Program-made: the position numbers and the translations under genes
Shown: one piece after another, positions 33,881 through 42,595 of the stretch
Position numbering within the stretch: position 1 is the first letter of the stretch
How the letters are laid out: the number at the start of each line of letters is the position of its first letter
The notes under the pieces: generated by a model
Told to the model about the DNA's origin: nothing
What the model saw: only the letters and a program-made list of their open reading frames with translations
The model's database searches: none
Source: an uncultured Acidobacteriia bacterium
Lineage (GTDB): Bacteria; Acidobacteriota; Terriglobia; Bryobacterales; Bryobacteraceae
Direction: 5' to 3'
Assembly: GCA_903875575.1 (NCBI GenBank)
Contig: CAIQWJ010000005.1
Location: 62,001 to 126,000, forward strand
Length of the DNA: 64,000 nucleotides

Positions 33881-34999
33881 ATGAAAACGCCCACGACCAT
33901 AGTCTTCAGCCCCCGGTTCACAATCACACCAGCCATGGCGGGCGCACTGATGCGAATCGAAGCTGTACGGCAAGAGATTGGGGCTCTGCCGATCACCCCG
34001 CGGGTCCTCGCCAGCCTGCGGGAGACGGCGCGCCTCTTCTCCACACATTACTCGACGATGATCGAAGGCAATCGACTGACTCAAGAGGAAGTAGTACGGG
34101 CAATAGGCGGGCACGTGCATTTTCCGGGACGGGAGCACGACGAGGGTGAAGTGAAAGGCTATTACGCGGCCCTCGATGAAGTGGAACGTCTTGCGACTCG
34201 CGGTGATCCCCTCACGTCAAGCCATATTCAAAGACTGCACGCACTTGTCATGTCGAATGGCAAGACGCGCGTAAAGGCATCGCCCTGGCGGGATGGACAG
34301 AATGTGATTCGGGACGCCAATTCAGGGCGAATCGTCTACATGCCACCAGAAGCCGGCGATGTTCCGGCATTGATGAGCGAGTTGGTGGCGTGGATCAACG
34401 AAGAGAGCGCGCTGCCTGTCCCACTGAAGGCCGGTATTGCTCACTACCAATACACAACCGTGCACCCGCACTACGACGGGAACGGACGGACGGCACGTTT
34501 GCTGACGACACTCATCCTGCATCGCGGAGCCTACGGCCTGAAGGGTCTGTACGCACTTGAGGAGTATTATGCGCGAGACCTGAAAGCGTATTACGAGGCG
34601 TTGGATGTTGGACCGTCGCATAACTACTATCTCGGCCGCGCGGCGGCGGATATTACAAAGTGGGTCGACTATTTCCTTGAGGGAATGGCTTCGTCGTTTG
34701 AAAAGGTTCGCGACCAGGCACGCCGGGAGGCGACAAAGGGCGGCAGAGATCAATCGAAACTGCTGCGAAACCTGGATGCGAGACAACGCAGGGCGCTGGA
34801 GTTGTTTCGGGACTCCAGTGAGATTACGGCTAAAGACGTCGCAGGGTTATTTGGCTTCAAAGAACGGACCGCGGCGCTGCAATGCCAGCGATGGACCGAA
34901 AGCGGTTTCCTGGAAATCACCAACCCAGCCAGGAAGTCGCGGCGCTACCAGTTGGGCGAAGCGCATCGGGAACTCGTCGAGAGGGAATTTGGCGAGTGA
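33881..34999 (+). CDS. Fic-domain protein with N-terminal inhibitory motif and winged helix
   Basis: This 372-residue protein has the Fic active-site motif HPHYDGNGRTAR starting at H195, with all catalytic residues of an AMP-transferase. The autoinhibitory motif STMIEGN (S58-E62-N64) lies N-terminal to the core, so it is a class II Fic protein. The core also has VYMPPEAGDVPALMSELV for target docking. A C-terminal winged helix (EITAKDVAGLFGFKERTAALQCQRW) suggests DNA binding and autoregulation. Related proteins AMPylate or de-AMPylate targets such as topoisomerases. The 11-bp repeat array upstream is a candidate operator. Confidence 0.88.
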   Translation: MKTPTTIVFSPRFTITPAMAGALMRIEAVRQEIGALPITPRVLASLRETARLFSTHYSTMIEGNRLTQEEVVRAIGGHVHFPGREHDEGEVKGYYAALDEVERLATRGDPLTSSHIQRLHALVMSNGKTRVKASPWRDGQNVIRDANSGRIVYMPPEAGDVPALMSELVAWINEESALPVPLKAGIAHYQYTTVHPHYDGNGRTARLLTTLILHRGAYGLKGLYALEEYYARDLKAYYEALDVGPSHNYYLGRAAADITKWVDYFLEGMASSFEKVRDQARREATKGGRDQSKLLRNLDARQRRALELFRDSSEITAKDVAGLFGFKERTAALQCQRWTESGFLEITNPARKSRRYQLGEAHRELVEREFGE

Positions 35000-35047
35000 C
35001 AGCACCCGCACCGCTATCGCACCGAGGCAGTCGCTATCCTGAAGCCA

Positions 35048-35506
35048 ATGCGCTATGCCATCCTGGCGGCTCTGCTATTGACCGGCTGCGGCGATCCGCC
35101 CCCGCCAGCCACTCCGCATGATCCGACCACCGACGCATCCTACCGCGAGAACGTCAAGAATCTGGCCGACATGACTCGCCGGGCCAACGACTTCTTCCTG
35201 CACGGCAAGGCTGACGAAGCGTCTCCGCTCGTCCAGCAGGGTGAGGATCTGTCGGGCCAGGTTTTAGCCGTGATTCACCCGACTCTCGAAGCCATGCAGG
35301 CCGCTTCCGATCTGGACGACCTCTACGCGCGGATGTTGCTCTCGAATCGCCACTACACGTGGGCGCAGACGTTCTTCCAGAAGAACCGGGCCCGCTGGAA
35401 ATACTGGCAGCCGCAGACGGAGGACACTGCGCGCCGCATGAAGATTGCCGAAGACGGCATCGCCGCCTGCGAGAGCGGAATTCTGAAACCGGGGCCGACA
35501 AAATGA
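35048..35506 (+). CDS. Small lipoprotein of unknown function
   Basis: This 152-residue protein has a lipoprotein signal (MRYAILAALLLTGCGD) with the lipobox LLTGC, so it is probably anchored to a membrane. The rest is helical and charged (YRENVKNLADMTRRANDFFLHGKADEASPLVQQG), a TPR-like pattern without clear repeats. I do not recognise the family. The next gene, an HD-domain protein, starts inside its stop codon (ATGA), so the two are translationally coupled. Confidence 0.72.
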   Translation: MRYAILAALLLTGCGDPPPPATPHDPTTDASYRENVKNLADMTRRANDFFLHGKADEASPLVQQGEDLSGQVLAVIHPTLEAMQAASDLDDLYARMLLSNRHYTWAQTFFQKNRARWKYWQPQTEDTARRMKIAEDGIAACESGILKPGPTK

Positions 35507-36123
35507 CTCTGGAGTCCAAACCCTGGTGTCAGGCGATCGAAGAGTTCATTCACGAGCAGGCGCTCCCGCGAGAGAAGTACGGGCATCAGCCCAGGCTTTA
35601 CGCGCTGGCGCGGGCCATCGCCGATGCCGGGCCTGAACTGTATGACGATGACGTTCTCTTCGCCGCTGCATGGCTGCATGACCTTGGCGTATTCACAGGG
35701 CATCGTCCAGAAGACCTGGAAGCGCTCGCGCGGTGGGACAACGTTGTATACGCGATGGCGCGTACGCCGGAAATTCTCGCCGGTTTTGGATTTCCGGCGG
35801 AGAAGGTGGGAGCGGTAGTCGAGGCCATTCGGACGCACCAACCCTCCGGCCGTCCCACCACTCCGGAAGGCGCCATCCTGCGCGACGCGGATATCCTGGA
35901 GCAACTGGGAGCCATCGGCGCACTGCGCACCATCTGCAAAATCGGCAGGGACACGCGGTTTCCCACGTTTACGGCTGCGGTGGAATCTCTGCGCCGCGCT
36001 CTGGCAACACTGCCTGCGCAGTTAGCCCTGCCTGCTGCGCGTCAGTTAGCGAAGCCGAGAATTCTCGCGCTGGAAAGCTTTCTGGAGGCCGCAACAGCCG
36101 AAAGTGGCGACGCCCTGCACTAG
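35503..36123 (+). CDS. HD-domain phosphohydrolase
   Basis: The protein has 206 residues from the ATG at 35503. It has an HD-type metal site: HQPRLYALARAIADA (first His), WLHDLGVFTGHRPED (HD pair), and RDADILEQLGAIGALR (last Asp). The fold is that of small HD hydrolases acting on nucleotides or related phosphates. It has no signal peptide. It overlaps the lipoprotein gene by 4 bp and was presumably translated together with it. The substrate is unknown. Confidence 0.8.
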   Translation: MTLESKPWCQAIEEFIHEQALPREKYGHQPRLYALARAIADAGPELYDDDVLFAAAWLHDLGVFTGHRPEDLEALARWDNVVYAMARTPEILAGFGFPAEKVGAVVEAIRTHQPSGRPTTPEGAILRDADILEQLGAIGALRTICKIGRDTRFPTFTAAVESLRRALATLPAQLALPAARQLAKPRILALESFLEAATAESGDALH

Positions 36124-36152
36124 CCGCAAACAAGCCCTGATACCCTGAAGAG

Positions 36153-36395
36153 ATGGCAGACGAAGATATCCAGGCAGAACTCGCGCGGCTCCGCGCTGAA
36201 AACGAAGCGCTGAAGACCAAGAGAAACAGCGCTGTGTCCATGAAGGTCAGCGAAAAGGGCGGCGTTTCGGTTTACGGCCTTGGCCGTTTCCCGGTCACGT
36301 TGTACCAGGAGCAGTGGACCAAGCTCCTCGCATTATCCGAGGACATCAAGACGTTCATTGAAGAGAATAAGTCCAAACTCAAAGCAAAAGAATAG
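36153..36395 (+). CDS. Small conserved protein with N-terminal coiled coil
   Basis: This 80-residue protein has a short coiled coil (IQAELARLRAENEALKTKRN). A compact C-terminal part follows, VSMKVSEKGGVSVYGLGRFP and then TLYQEQWTKLLALSEDIKTFI. The second part looks like a well-conserved small fold, but I cannot name a function. It starts 29 bp after the HD gene and may be its cotranscribed neighbour. A strong hairpin follows. Confidence 0.7.
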   Translation: MADEDIQAELARLRAENEALKTKRNSAVSMKVSEKGGVSVYGLGRFPVTLYQEQWTKLLALSEDIKTFIEENKSKLKAKE

Positions 36396-36406
36396 TTCGT
36401 TCAGGA

Positions 36407-36443
36407 AGCTGAGACCGGCTCGCCTCGCGGGCCGGTCTCAGCT
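36407..36443. terminator. Bidirectional terminator
   Basis: AGCTGAGACCGGC (36407-36419) and GCCGGTCTCAGCT (36431-36443) form a perfect 13-bp stem. It sits between the convergent small-protein and AI-2E genes. No T-tract follows on either strand. Confidence 0.7.
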
Positions 36444-36448
36444 GCCTG

Positions 36449-37468
36449 CTATCCCTTGCCTCGAACGGTGTCGGCACCCAAAGCCAGCCTTGCCAGCGCG
36501 ATGATCGGCACGCTGAGAAAAACCCCCGCCACGCCGCCAATCGCCCCGCCCGCAAACACTCCGAATATCACCATCAGGGGATGCAACTCCACCCCGCGGC
36601 TCATCAGCCTTGGCCAGATTCCGTAGTCCTGCACAATACGGAACACCCCCAGGAAGGCGGCCAGCAGCCACATGTGTTCAAAGCCGGTGAGGGCGCTGAC
36701 CACCAGGATGATCGCAATTTCCACCACCGGCCCGATCATGGGCACGAACTCGCAGAAGAACGCAATCGTGGCCAGCAGCAACGCATAGCGCACACCCACT
36801 ACGCTGAGCGTCACGCCCAGTACCGCCAGCGCGGTACAACACAGGATCAGCAGCGCGCGCATGTACTGGAGCAGCACGACATGGATATCCGCCAGCGTCC
36901 GCTCCGCGTGCGCGCGGTTCGCACCTGCGGCGAACAATGCGAGAAACGCGTCCTCAATGGCGGCCGCGTCCTTGAGCATGAAGAAACTCAGAATCGGAAT
37001 GACGATGAGATAGACCAGATTGGCGGAGGCCGCGAGCACTGCCAGGCTCAGTTGAGGGGCAGTCGTCGCAATTTCGGCCAACTGCCCGCGAATGCGCCCC
37101 CGCGCGGAATCGAGCACCGGTGCCAGCATGGGATGAGCGGCCGCCGTCTGATCCAGAAAGCCCCGTACATCCGGCGGATGCGCGATCAACTGCCTCGCCT
37201 CAGTGGAAACGCGCGATGCGATGCCGATGCCAAGCGACGCCAGCACTCCGAGCACCAGAAAGTAAGTAACGGCAAGCGCGGGTGTCCTGTTCTTCGGCGA
37301 AAAATGGCGGCTCATCTGTGCCACCAGCGGTTGCATCAGATAGGCGAACAGCAGGGCGACCGCAAAGACAACCAGCGTTCCGCGAATCGCGTAGACCGCG
37401 GCGAGAAACAGCAGAGTCAGCGCGGCGGTCCACGTAGCGCGGGCTGCTTTGGGATCAATGGCGAGCAA
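36449..37468 (-). CDS. AI-2E family transporter
   Basis: This 339-residue membrane protein has about eight hydrophobic segments in the AI-2E/PerM pattern. These include AALTLLFLAAVYAIRGTLVVFAVALLFAYLM at the N-terminus, LAVTYFLVLGVLASLGIGIA and FFCEFVPMIGPVVEIAIILVVSA. The family end signature is LHPLMVIFGVFAGGAIGGVAGVFLSVPI. Members export autoinducer-2-like molecules or act as sodium/proton antiporters; which applies here is not known. It follows the LysE gene by 42 bp on the same strand. Confidence 0.85.
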   Translation of the reverse strand: MLAIDPKAARATWTAALTLLFLAAVYAIRGTLVVFAVALLFAYLMQPLVAQMSRHFSPKNRTPALAVTYFLVLGVLASLGIGIASRVSTEARQLIAHPPDVRGFLDQTAAAHPMLAPVLDSARGRIRGQLAEIATTAPQLSLAVLAASANLVYLIVIPILSFFMLKDAAAIEDAFLALFAAGANRAHAERTLADIHVVLLQYMRALLILCCTALAVLGVTLSVVGVRYALLLATIAFFCEFVPMIGPVVEIAIILVVSALTGFEHMWLLAAFLGVFRIVQDYGIWPRLMSRGVELHPLMVIFGVFAGGAIGGVAGVFLSVPIIALARLALGADTVRGKG

Positions 37469-37510
37469 CGGCGTTTTCTCCCCTTTTGGAATCGCGAATC
37501 ACAAAGACTG

Positions 37511-38140
37511 TCAATGTTTGAGTCCGCGACTCAACAACACGTTCACCAGACCGAAGGTACCAATGGCGATACCTGCGACACGGTTCATCCAGCGCATGGT
37601 GTTCTGCGTCACACGGCTGCGGAAGACGTTGGCAATGCCAACCAGAGTGAGCCACCAGGCCATGGAACCGCAGAAGATCCCCGCCACCAGCAAAGACGTC
37701 TGCCATATCTCCCGATGCTGTCCCATGCCGAGCGTGGCCAACACGGCCAGAAACGAAAGCACCGTGCTCGGATTCGCCGCCGTCAGCAGGAAGGCTGTTA
37801 CCAGATCCGAATGGGAAGCCTTTCCGGCTTCCGCAGACTTCAGCGCGTACGCCGGCTTTCGATAGTAAATGACGCCGACACCCATCAGCAGGATCCCACC
37901 CACCAGGCGGATCCAGAATTGCTCGCCGATCAGAAACTGAATCACCAGACTGATGCCGAAACCGGCGATGCCGCCGTACAGCATGTCCGCCAACGCCGCG
38001 CCCAGTCCTGAGAGTATCCCGGATTTCGAGCCGTGTTCGAGGGTCTTTTGCAAGCAGAATACGTTGACCGGGCCGACAGGCGCGGCGATGATCAGACCAG
38101 CGGCGACACCTCGGAGGGGCAAATCCAGTTCCAGTATCAT
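37511..38140 (-). CDS. LysE-family translocator
   Basis: This 209-residue membrane protein has the LysE/RhtB opening (LRGVAAGLIIAAPVGPVNVFCLQKTLEHG) and about six hydrophobic segments. TAANPSTVLSFLAVLATLG is the conserved NP-containing loop. Members export amino acids from the cytoplasm. It lies upstream of the AI-2E gene in the same direction. The exported amino acid cannot be read from the sequence. Confidence 0.86.
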   Translation of the reverse strand: MILELDLPLRGVAAGLIIAAPVGPVNVFCLQKTLEHGSKSGILSGLGAALADMLYGGIAGFGISLVIQFLIGEQFWIRLVGGILLMGVGVIYYRKPAYALKSAEAGKASHSDLVTAFLLTAANPSTVLSFLAVLATLGMGQHREIWQTSLLVAGIFCGSMAWWLTLVGIANVFRSRVTQNTMRWMNRVAGIAIGTFGLVNVLLSRGLKH

Positions 38141-38203
38141 CTGCTGTTCGCGTTCCTGTTCAGCCGTGCACGTGCGCGGCCAAACGCCAGGCCACTCATA
38201 ATT

Positions 38204-39316
38204 CTACTTTGCGCCGGTGAGCGCCAGCACGGCGTATGCGGTCGCCGCATCGCTCATGAAGAGGCCTGTATCGGACAAGACCGGCCGGTTGTTGTTGAGC
38301 GACACAGCCGGCCAGCGTCCGTCGGCCTCCAGTTGACTCCGCTTCAGCCAGGCCAGCGCACGGCGGAGTCCCGGTTCGGCCACCGGCATTTGCAACTGCT
38401 CCAGCGTGTAAGCAACCAGCCCCGTTGCATACCCGTCGGCGGACGTGTCCACCGGCGTGGAATCATGACGCTTCCAGCCCGGCACCATCTGCGCGGTGCT
38501 GAAGCCGCCATCGCCCTGTTGTTTCGCCAGAGTCTCATCGACGATTTTCGCCTGCTGCTCGGGCGTGAGCAGGCCGTTGAGCTTCGATGACGCCCAGAGC
38601 AGGACCACGCGATCGAGTGGCGTCTGGGCGTCCATGTTCTTTGTAAGCCAGGAGCTCAGCAGCTTGACGCCGGCCTGCACGTTTGCCTCGGTCTGGTAGC
38701 TGTCCGGTGCCGATCCGATGGCAAGTGCCGCCAGCGAATTCCCGTAAAACTGTGAATCGCCTTCGAATGGCGCGTTGTGAAACTGCAGCCAGGCCCACGC
38801 GCCGTTCATGTCCGGTGCTTTGATCTGCAGTGCCCACATATTGTCGAGCGCGAGCCGCGCGTCGGCGCTCAGGTGCCCGGTCGGGGCATCTCGTGAAACC
38901 AGGATCAGGGCATTGAGGATAGATTCGGTACCTCGCGATTCAGACGTCTTCGGCAAGCCTCGCGCCTGATCGGGGTAGAAGGGCTCCACATCGCGCCACA
39001 TGCGGACACGCTTCGTTACGCTGTCCAATACTTTCTGTTCCCTGGGGGAGGAGGCTGCTTCTCCGAGCGTGGTGCGCAAGGCCGCGCGGCCAAGCGAATA
39101 AGGCGTTGCCGTGTGGCAGGAGACGCAGAAGGTTTCGTGGTCGCGGGCAGCCGTCGGCCAGGACATCCACCATGTGATGCGCTTATCAAGATAAGCGGCA
39201 GCTTTGGCGGGGCTCCAGAGGGCTGGCCTGTGGGCGTCTTGTGCCCCCGCATTTCCCGCTAAGGGACCCAGACACAACGCCACTACCGCTGTTCCCGCAA
39301 ATACCAATCTGTTCAT
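38204..39316 (-). CDS. Exported CxxCH protein with terpene-cyclase-like alpha barrel
   Basis: From the ATG at 39316 the protein has 370 residues and a signal peptide (MNRLVFAGTAVVALCLGPLA). Near residue 60 it has one CVSCH motif, a c-type heme-binding site. The rest is an alpha/alpha-barrel of the prenyltransferase/squalene-cyclase type, with DNMWALQIKAPDMNGAWAWL, LAKQQGDGGFSTAQM and LAWLKRSQLEADGRWP as QW-like repeats. The catalytic DXDD of cyclases is absent, so it is probably not a cyclase. A longer in-frame start at 39484 would bury the signal. Role unknown, perhaps periplasmic electron transfer. Confidence 0.75.
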   Translation of the reverse strand: MNRLVFAGTAVVALCLGPLAGNAGAQDAHRPALWSPAKAAAYLDKRITWWMSWPTAARDHETFCVSCHTATPYSLGRAALRTTLGEAASSPREQKVLDSVTKRVRMWRDVEPFYPDQARGLPKTSESRGTESILNALILVSRDAPTGHLSADARLALDNMWALQIKAPDMNGAWAWLQFHNAPFEGDSQFYGNSLAALAIGSAPDSYQTEANVQAGVKLLSSWLTKNMDAQTPLDRVVLLWASSKLNGLLTPEQQAKIVDETLAKQQGDGGFSTAQMVPGWKRHDSTPVDTSADGYATGLVAYTLEQLQMPVAEPGLRRALAWLKRSQLEADGRWPAVSLNNNRPVLSDTGLFMSDAATAYAVLALTGAK

Positions 39317-39493
39317 GAAACTCCCCGAAGCCTCCATGGATTCAATGACGCGCCTGCGGCCGCTCCGTCGTGGGAGCACTGCCAACGGGGACTGCGCGTC
39401 AACTCCTTTCAGGATAGAGCAACCCCACGCCCGCAAGATTTGACGAATCGTGACCGATCCCTCATGCGCTTTTCGGGTTAACATGAAGACGAC

Positions 39494-40465
39494 ATGAGCA
39501 TCCCTTCGCGCCGTCCAGCGCTCGCACTCGTCGGCAGCACGTGCCTGTCGGCCCTGGTGATCTTCGGATCTCTTCCCGATGTTGGTGCCCGTGCGCAGGA
39601 AAAGGATCAGACGACTGCGTTCTCGTCGGATGTCCAGGTTGTCAACGTGCTCGCGACGGTGCGGGACAAGAAGGCGCAGTTCATTCGCGATCTCGCAAAA
39701 GACGATTTCACTCTGCTGGAAGATACCCGACCCCAGACGATTCGGTATTTTTCCCGCGAGTCGGATCTACCGCTCACCATCGGCCTCCTGGTGGATACCA
39801 GCATGAGCCAGGTTCACGTGCTCGATGCCGAACGGGCCGCGAGCTTTCGTTTCATCGATGACGTTCTCCGCGAGAGCAAAGATAAAGTTTTCGTTATGCA
39901 ATTCGACATGAACGTAAAGACAAAGCAACTCCTGACCAGCCAGCGCGCTGACCTGCAGGAGTCGCTTCGTCAGGTCAATACACCGACCAAGGCCGAGCTT
40001 CGTACCCAGTATGGCGGCGGAACACTGCTTTACGATGCTATCTCCGACGCTTCAAAAGAAGTGATGCAAAAGCAGGAGGGACGTAAAGCGCTGGTCATTT
40101 TGTCGGATGGCGGCGAAAATGGCAGCAATGCGACACTGACGGAGGCCGTGCAGGAGGCGCAGCGCACGAATACGCTGATTTACACGATTCTTTTCACCGA
40201 CGGCGGCCAGGGCAGCGACTTCGGCAAGCGGATTATGCAGCGCCTGGCGTCTTCCACTGGCGGCAGCTATTTCGAGGTGTCGAGGAAATTGACCATCGAT
40301 CAGGTTTACGCACAGATTGAAGAGGATCTGCGCAGCCAGTACAGCATTGGCTATGTCTCCGATCACCCGGCGGCGATCTCCGAGTTTCGCCGTATCCAGC
40401 TCACCGTGAAGAAGCCGGGCATGACCGTCAACGCGCGCGACCGCTACTGGGCAGGCCCCAGATAA
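39494..40465 (+). CDS. Secreted VWFA-domain protein (TIGR03436 type)
   Basis: This 323-residue protein has a signal peptide (ALVGSTCLSALVIFGSLP). A strand region VQVVNVLATVRDKKAQFIRDLAKDDFTLLEDTRPQTIRYFSRE follows, then a VWA domain with the metal site DTSMS in LTIGLLVDTSMS and VILSDGGENGS. The end (QIEEDLRSQYSIGYVSDH) matches its paralogue at 32101. Both are of the acidobacterial TIGR03436 type. They are exported and probably bind other proteins. The gene is divergent from the CxxCH protein gene. Confidence 0.86.
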   Translation: MSIPSRRPALALVGSTCLSALVIFGSLPDVGARAQEKDQTTAFSSDVQVVNVLATVRDKKAQFIRDLAKDDFTLLEDTRPQTIRYFSRESDLPLTIGLLVDTSMSQVHVLDAERAASFRFIDDVLRESKDKVFVMQFDMNVKTKQLLTSQRADLQESLRQVNTPTKAELRTQYGGGTLLYDAISDASKEVMQKQEGRKALVILSDGGENGSNATLTEAVQEAQRTNTLIYTILFTDGGQGSDFGKRIMQRLASSTGGSYFEVSRKLTIDQVYAQIEEDLRSQYSIGYVSDHPAAISEFRRIQLTVKKPGMTVNARDRYWAGPR

Positions 40466-40632
40466 CGGCTCAGGCCGACCGTGCGGAAAGCGAACGTGTG
40501 TAATCACACTGATCGTTTATTTGTATCACTCGCATCAGAATAATATTCGCAACTTTTTCCCGTTAATTGCGCTTACATAGTTAAAGCTGGATTTGTCCAC
40601 CGGGTCGGGGGAGAACCGTCTGGCAACCCTGT

Positions 40633-41487
40633 ATGGCGATTGACGTCACATTATTAACCTCGAAGACGCGGTTTGTGGTGGTCCACTTCCACATCTTCAA
40701 GAACGCGGGAACGAGTATCGAGCACGCACTCGAGCGCGAGTTCACGGGACGTTTTGCGCGATTACACGGATCAACCCCGGATTCCATGCTGGACGCGGAA
40801 GATCTTTCCCTGTTTCTGCACGAGCACCCGGGCATCCAGGCGGTGACGAGTCACCATCTCCGGTATCCGCTTCCCGCGATTCGACATACCGTGTTATTTG
40901 ATTTCTGTTTCCTGCGCCATCCGCTGGATCGCCTGGATTCCCTGTACAGCTATTACCGAATGATCGATTCTGCGGAGGCCCTCTCCAGAGATGCCCGCCG
41001 GCTGGATCGCCCCGAGTTCTTTCGCCATTTGATCGATCGCGCGCCGCACTTGATTTCGAATGTGCAGGTGATGCAGATCTCGCGTCAGGGAGCTTTTACG
41101 CGTCCGGCCAATGACGCGGATCTGAATCTTGCCACCGCAACGGTAAGAAACATGGCGCTGCCGGGGCTGGTCGAAATGTATTCGGAAAGCATGATTGCAG
41201 GGGAACACTTCCTGCAGCCTGCCTTCCCCGGACTCCGACTGGGAGGGCAACCGGCTAACGTCAGCCGTCGCATCGTGGCGTCAGCCGAAGAACGGGAACG
41301 ACGCCTGATTCAGCTTTGGGGTCGCGACCTTCACCGGGAGATGAAGCGGCTGAACGAACTCGACATGGAACTTTTCCACCGAACTGAAGATGAGGTTCGT
41401 CGCCGTCTGTCTCTGGTTCCGTCGGTCGCAGGGCGGGCCGAAAACTTTGTCAACCGCCACAAGTATGCCGAAGCTTTGGCTGTCTGA
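40633..41487 (+). CDS. Sulfotransferase-family protein
   Basis: This 284-residue protein has the PAPS-binding motifs of sulfotransferases: VVVHFHIFKNAGTSIEHAL (5'-phosphosulfate loop) and FCFLRHPLDRLDSLYSYYR (3'-phosphate site). HIFKNAGTS is the carbohydrate/HS2ST-like variant of the P-loop. It would transfer sulfate from PAPS to a sugar or lipid. There is no signal peptide. It stands alone, with a 167-bp AT-richer upstream region and no recognised regulatory site. Confidence 0.8.
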   Translation: MAIDVTLLTSKTRFVVVHFHIFKNAGTSIEHALEREFTGRFARLHGSTPDSMLDAEDLSLFLHEHPGIQAVTSHHLRYPLPAIRHTVLFDFCFLRHPLDRLDSLYSYYRMIDSAEALSRDARRLDRPEFFRHLIDRAPHLISNVQVMQISRQGAFTRPANDADLNLATATVRNMALPGLVEMYSESMIAGEHFLQPAFPGLRLGGQPANVSRRIVASAEERERRLIQLWGRDLHREMKRLNELDMELFHRTEDEVRRRLSLVPSVAGRAENFVNRHKYAEALAV

Positions 41488-41493
41488 TTGTGA

Positions 41494-41688
41494 TCAGGAA
41501 GGCTTCGCGCCGCCAATGCCTTCGATGTTCACGAGCCCGGAGGTCGGCTCTTCGTCTTCTTCCTCCACGACTTCTGGTTCGTAGTCCGGCGCAAGAATGG
41601 AATAAATCATGTCGAGCTTGTCCTGGAGTTCGTTGTTTATCTCCTCCAGTTGACGGATTCGTTCCAGTAATTCCTTTTCGCTCGGCAT
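41494..41688 (-). CDS. Small coiled-coil protein
   Basis: This 64-residue protein has a heptad-rich N-terminal half (MPSEKELLERIRQLEEINNE and so on) and an acidic tail (EVVEEEDEEPTSGLVNIEG). It starts 4 bp after the stop of the BNR-like gene on the same strand, so the two are likely cotranscribed. I recognise no named family. Its stop is 6 bp from that of the convergent sulfotransferase gene. Confidence 0.6.
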   Translation of the reverse strand: MPSEKELLERIRQLEEINNELQDKLDMIYSILAPDYEPEVVEEEDEEPTSGLVNIEGIGGAKPS

Positions 41689-41692
41689 AGTT

Positions 41693-42595
41693 CTACTTTA
41701 CGCCGACGGCTGGTTCGGTAGAGGCGTCCACAGGCGGCGGGAGGTGACGTGTCCCGCAACCGGCTACCTGCACAAGAAACGACGCGATGCGAGACCAGGA
41801 GTCTCCCGTGCCATTACGTCTCTCGATGACATAGGAACGGCTGGCACTGTCGGTCCCGAGCCTGTACTCGTTGTTCATCGCAGGGGCCCCACGACGCGTG
41901 GCCGGCACCTGCGCAGTCTTGCCCGTCGCGTTCCAGCTATCGCCCGCCGTTCGTGATTCCCAGGTACTATAGCGGGCCGATGAGGCGCGGCCGGAATCGA
42001 GGATCAGTTCGCCATGGTCCGGCGTGTCGAAAGAGAATCGTAGTACCGCTCCTGTACCGCCCTCCTCGGTCAGTTCCGTTTGATGCCATGAATTGCCACC
42101 ATCGCGTGTGCTCAGGACGAACGGATCGCGCGGCAGTGGCACCTGCAACTCACCAGCGGCCCAGGCGTGCGTGGAATCGAGAAGCTGGACCTGTTCCAGT
42201 GCGGCCCCGGGAATCCGCGCGGCGGGTTCTTTCCAGGTGGTGCCGCCGTCGTCGCTCAACAGCAAGATCGAATAGAGCGTGACGGACGAGCCGTGCAGAT
42301 TGCCGGCCACCGCTAACCTCCTGCCTGAGGCGGAAACAGAGCTGAGTTCCAGATAGACCGGGCAAGGGTCGTCGTCGGCACAGGCGAGACCCGATGCGGC
42401 CAGATCTTCATCCGCACAGTTGAACGCCGCCTTCATGGGTGCGCCTGTATTCGTCAGAACGCGCGCTATGGTGGCCGTGTCCTGCGCGAGAGCGCTGAAG
42501 GTAAGGGCGAAGAAGGTGGCCGGAATTCGTGGAAACACTCTGGCCGCAATTCTACTATGCCGCGCCCGCGCGGCATAAGATAAATGAATAGACAT
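41693..42595 (-). CDS. Secreted BNR/YCF48-like repeat protein
   Basis: This 300-residue protein has an N-terminal signal-like stretch (FPRIPATFFALTFSALAQ). Repeats of the BNR/photosystem-assembly YCF48 kind follow: LLSDDGGTTWKEPA, LSTRDGGNSWHQTEL and ESRTAGDSWNATG. Such repeats form beta-propellers that bind sugars or proteins. It is exported, with unknown partner. The ATG at 42595 overlaps by two bases the ATG of the divergent Lon-domain gene (CATG), so the true start may be slightly downstream. Confidence 0.65.
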   Translation of the reverse strand: MSIHLSYAARARHSRIAARVFPRIPATFFALTFSALAQDTATIARVLTNTGAPMKAAFNCADEDLAASGLACADDDPCPVYLELSSVSASGRRLAVAGNLHGSSVTLYSILLLSDDGGTTWKEPAARIPGAALEQVQLLDSTHAWAAGELQVPLPRDPFVLSTRDGGNSWHQTELTEEGGTGAVLRFSFDTPDHGELILDSGRASSARYSTWESRTAGDSWNATGKTAQVPATRRGAPAMNNEYRLGTDSASRSYVIERRNGTGDSWSRIASFLVQVAGCGTRHLPPPVDASTEPAVGVK

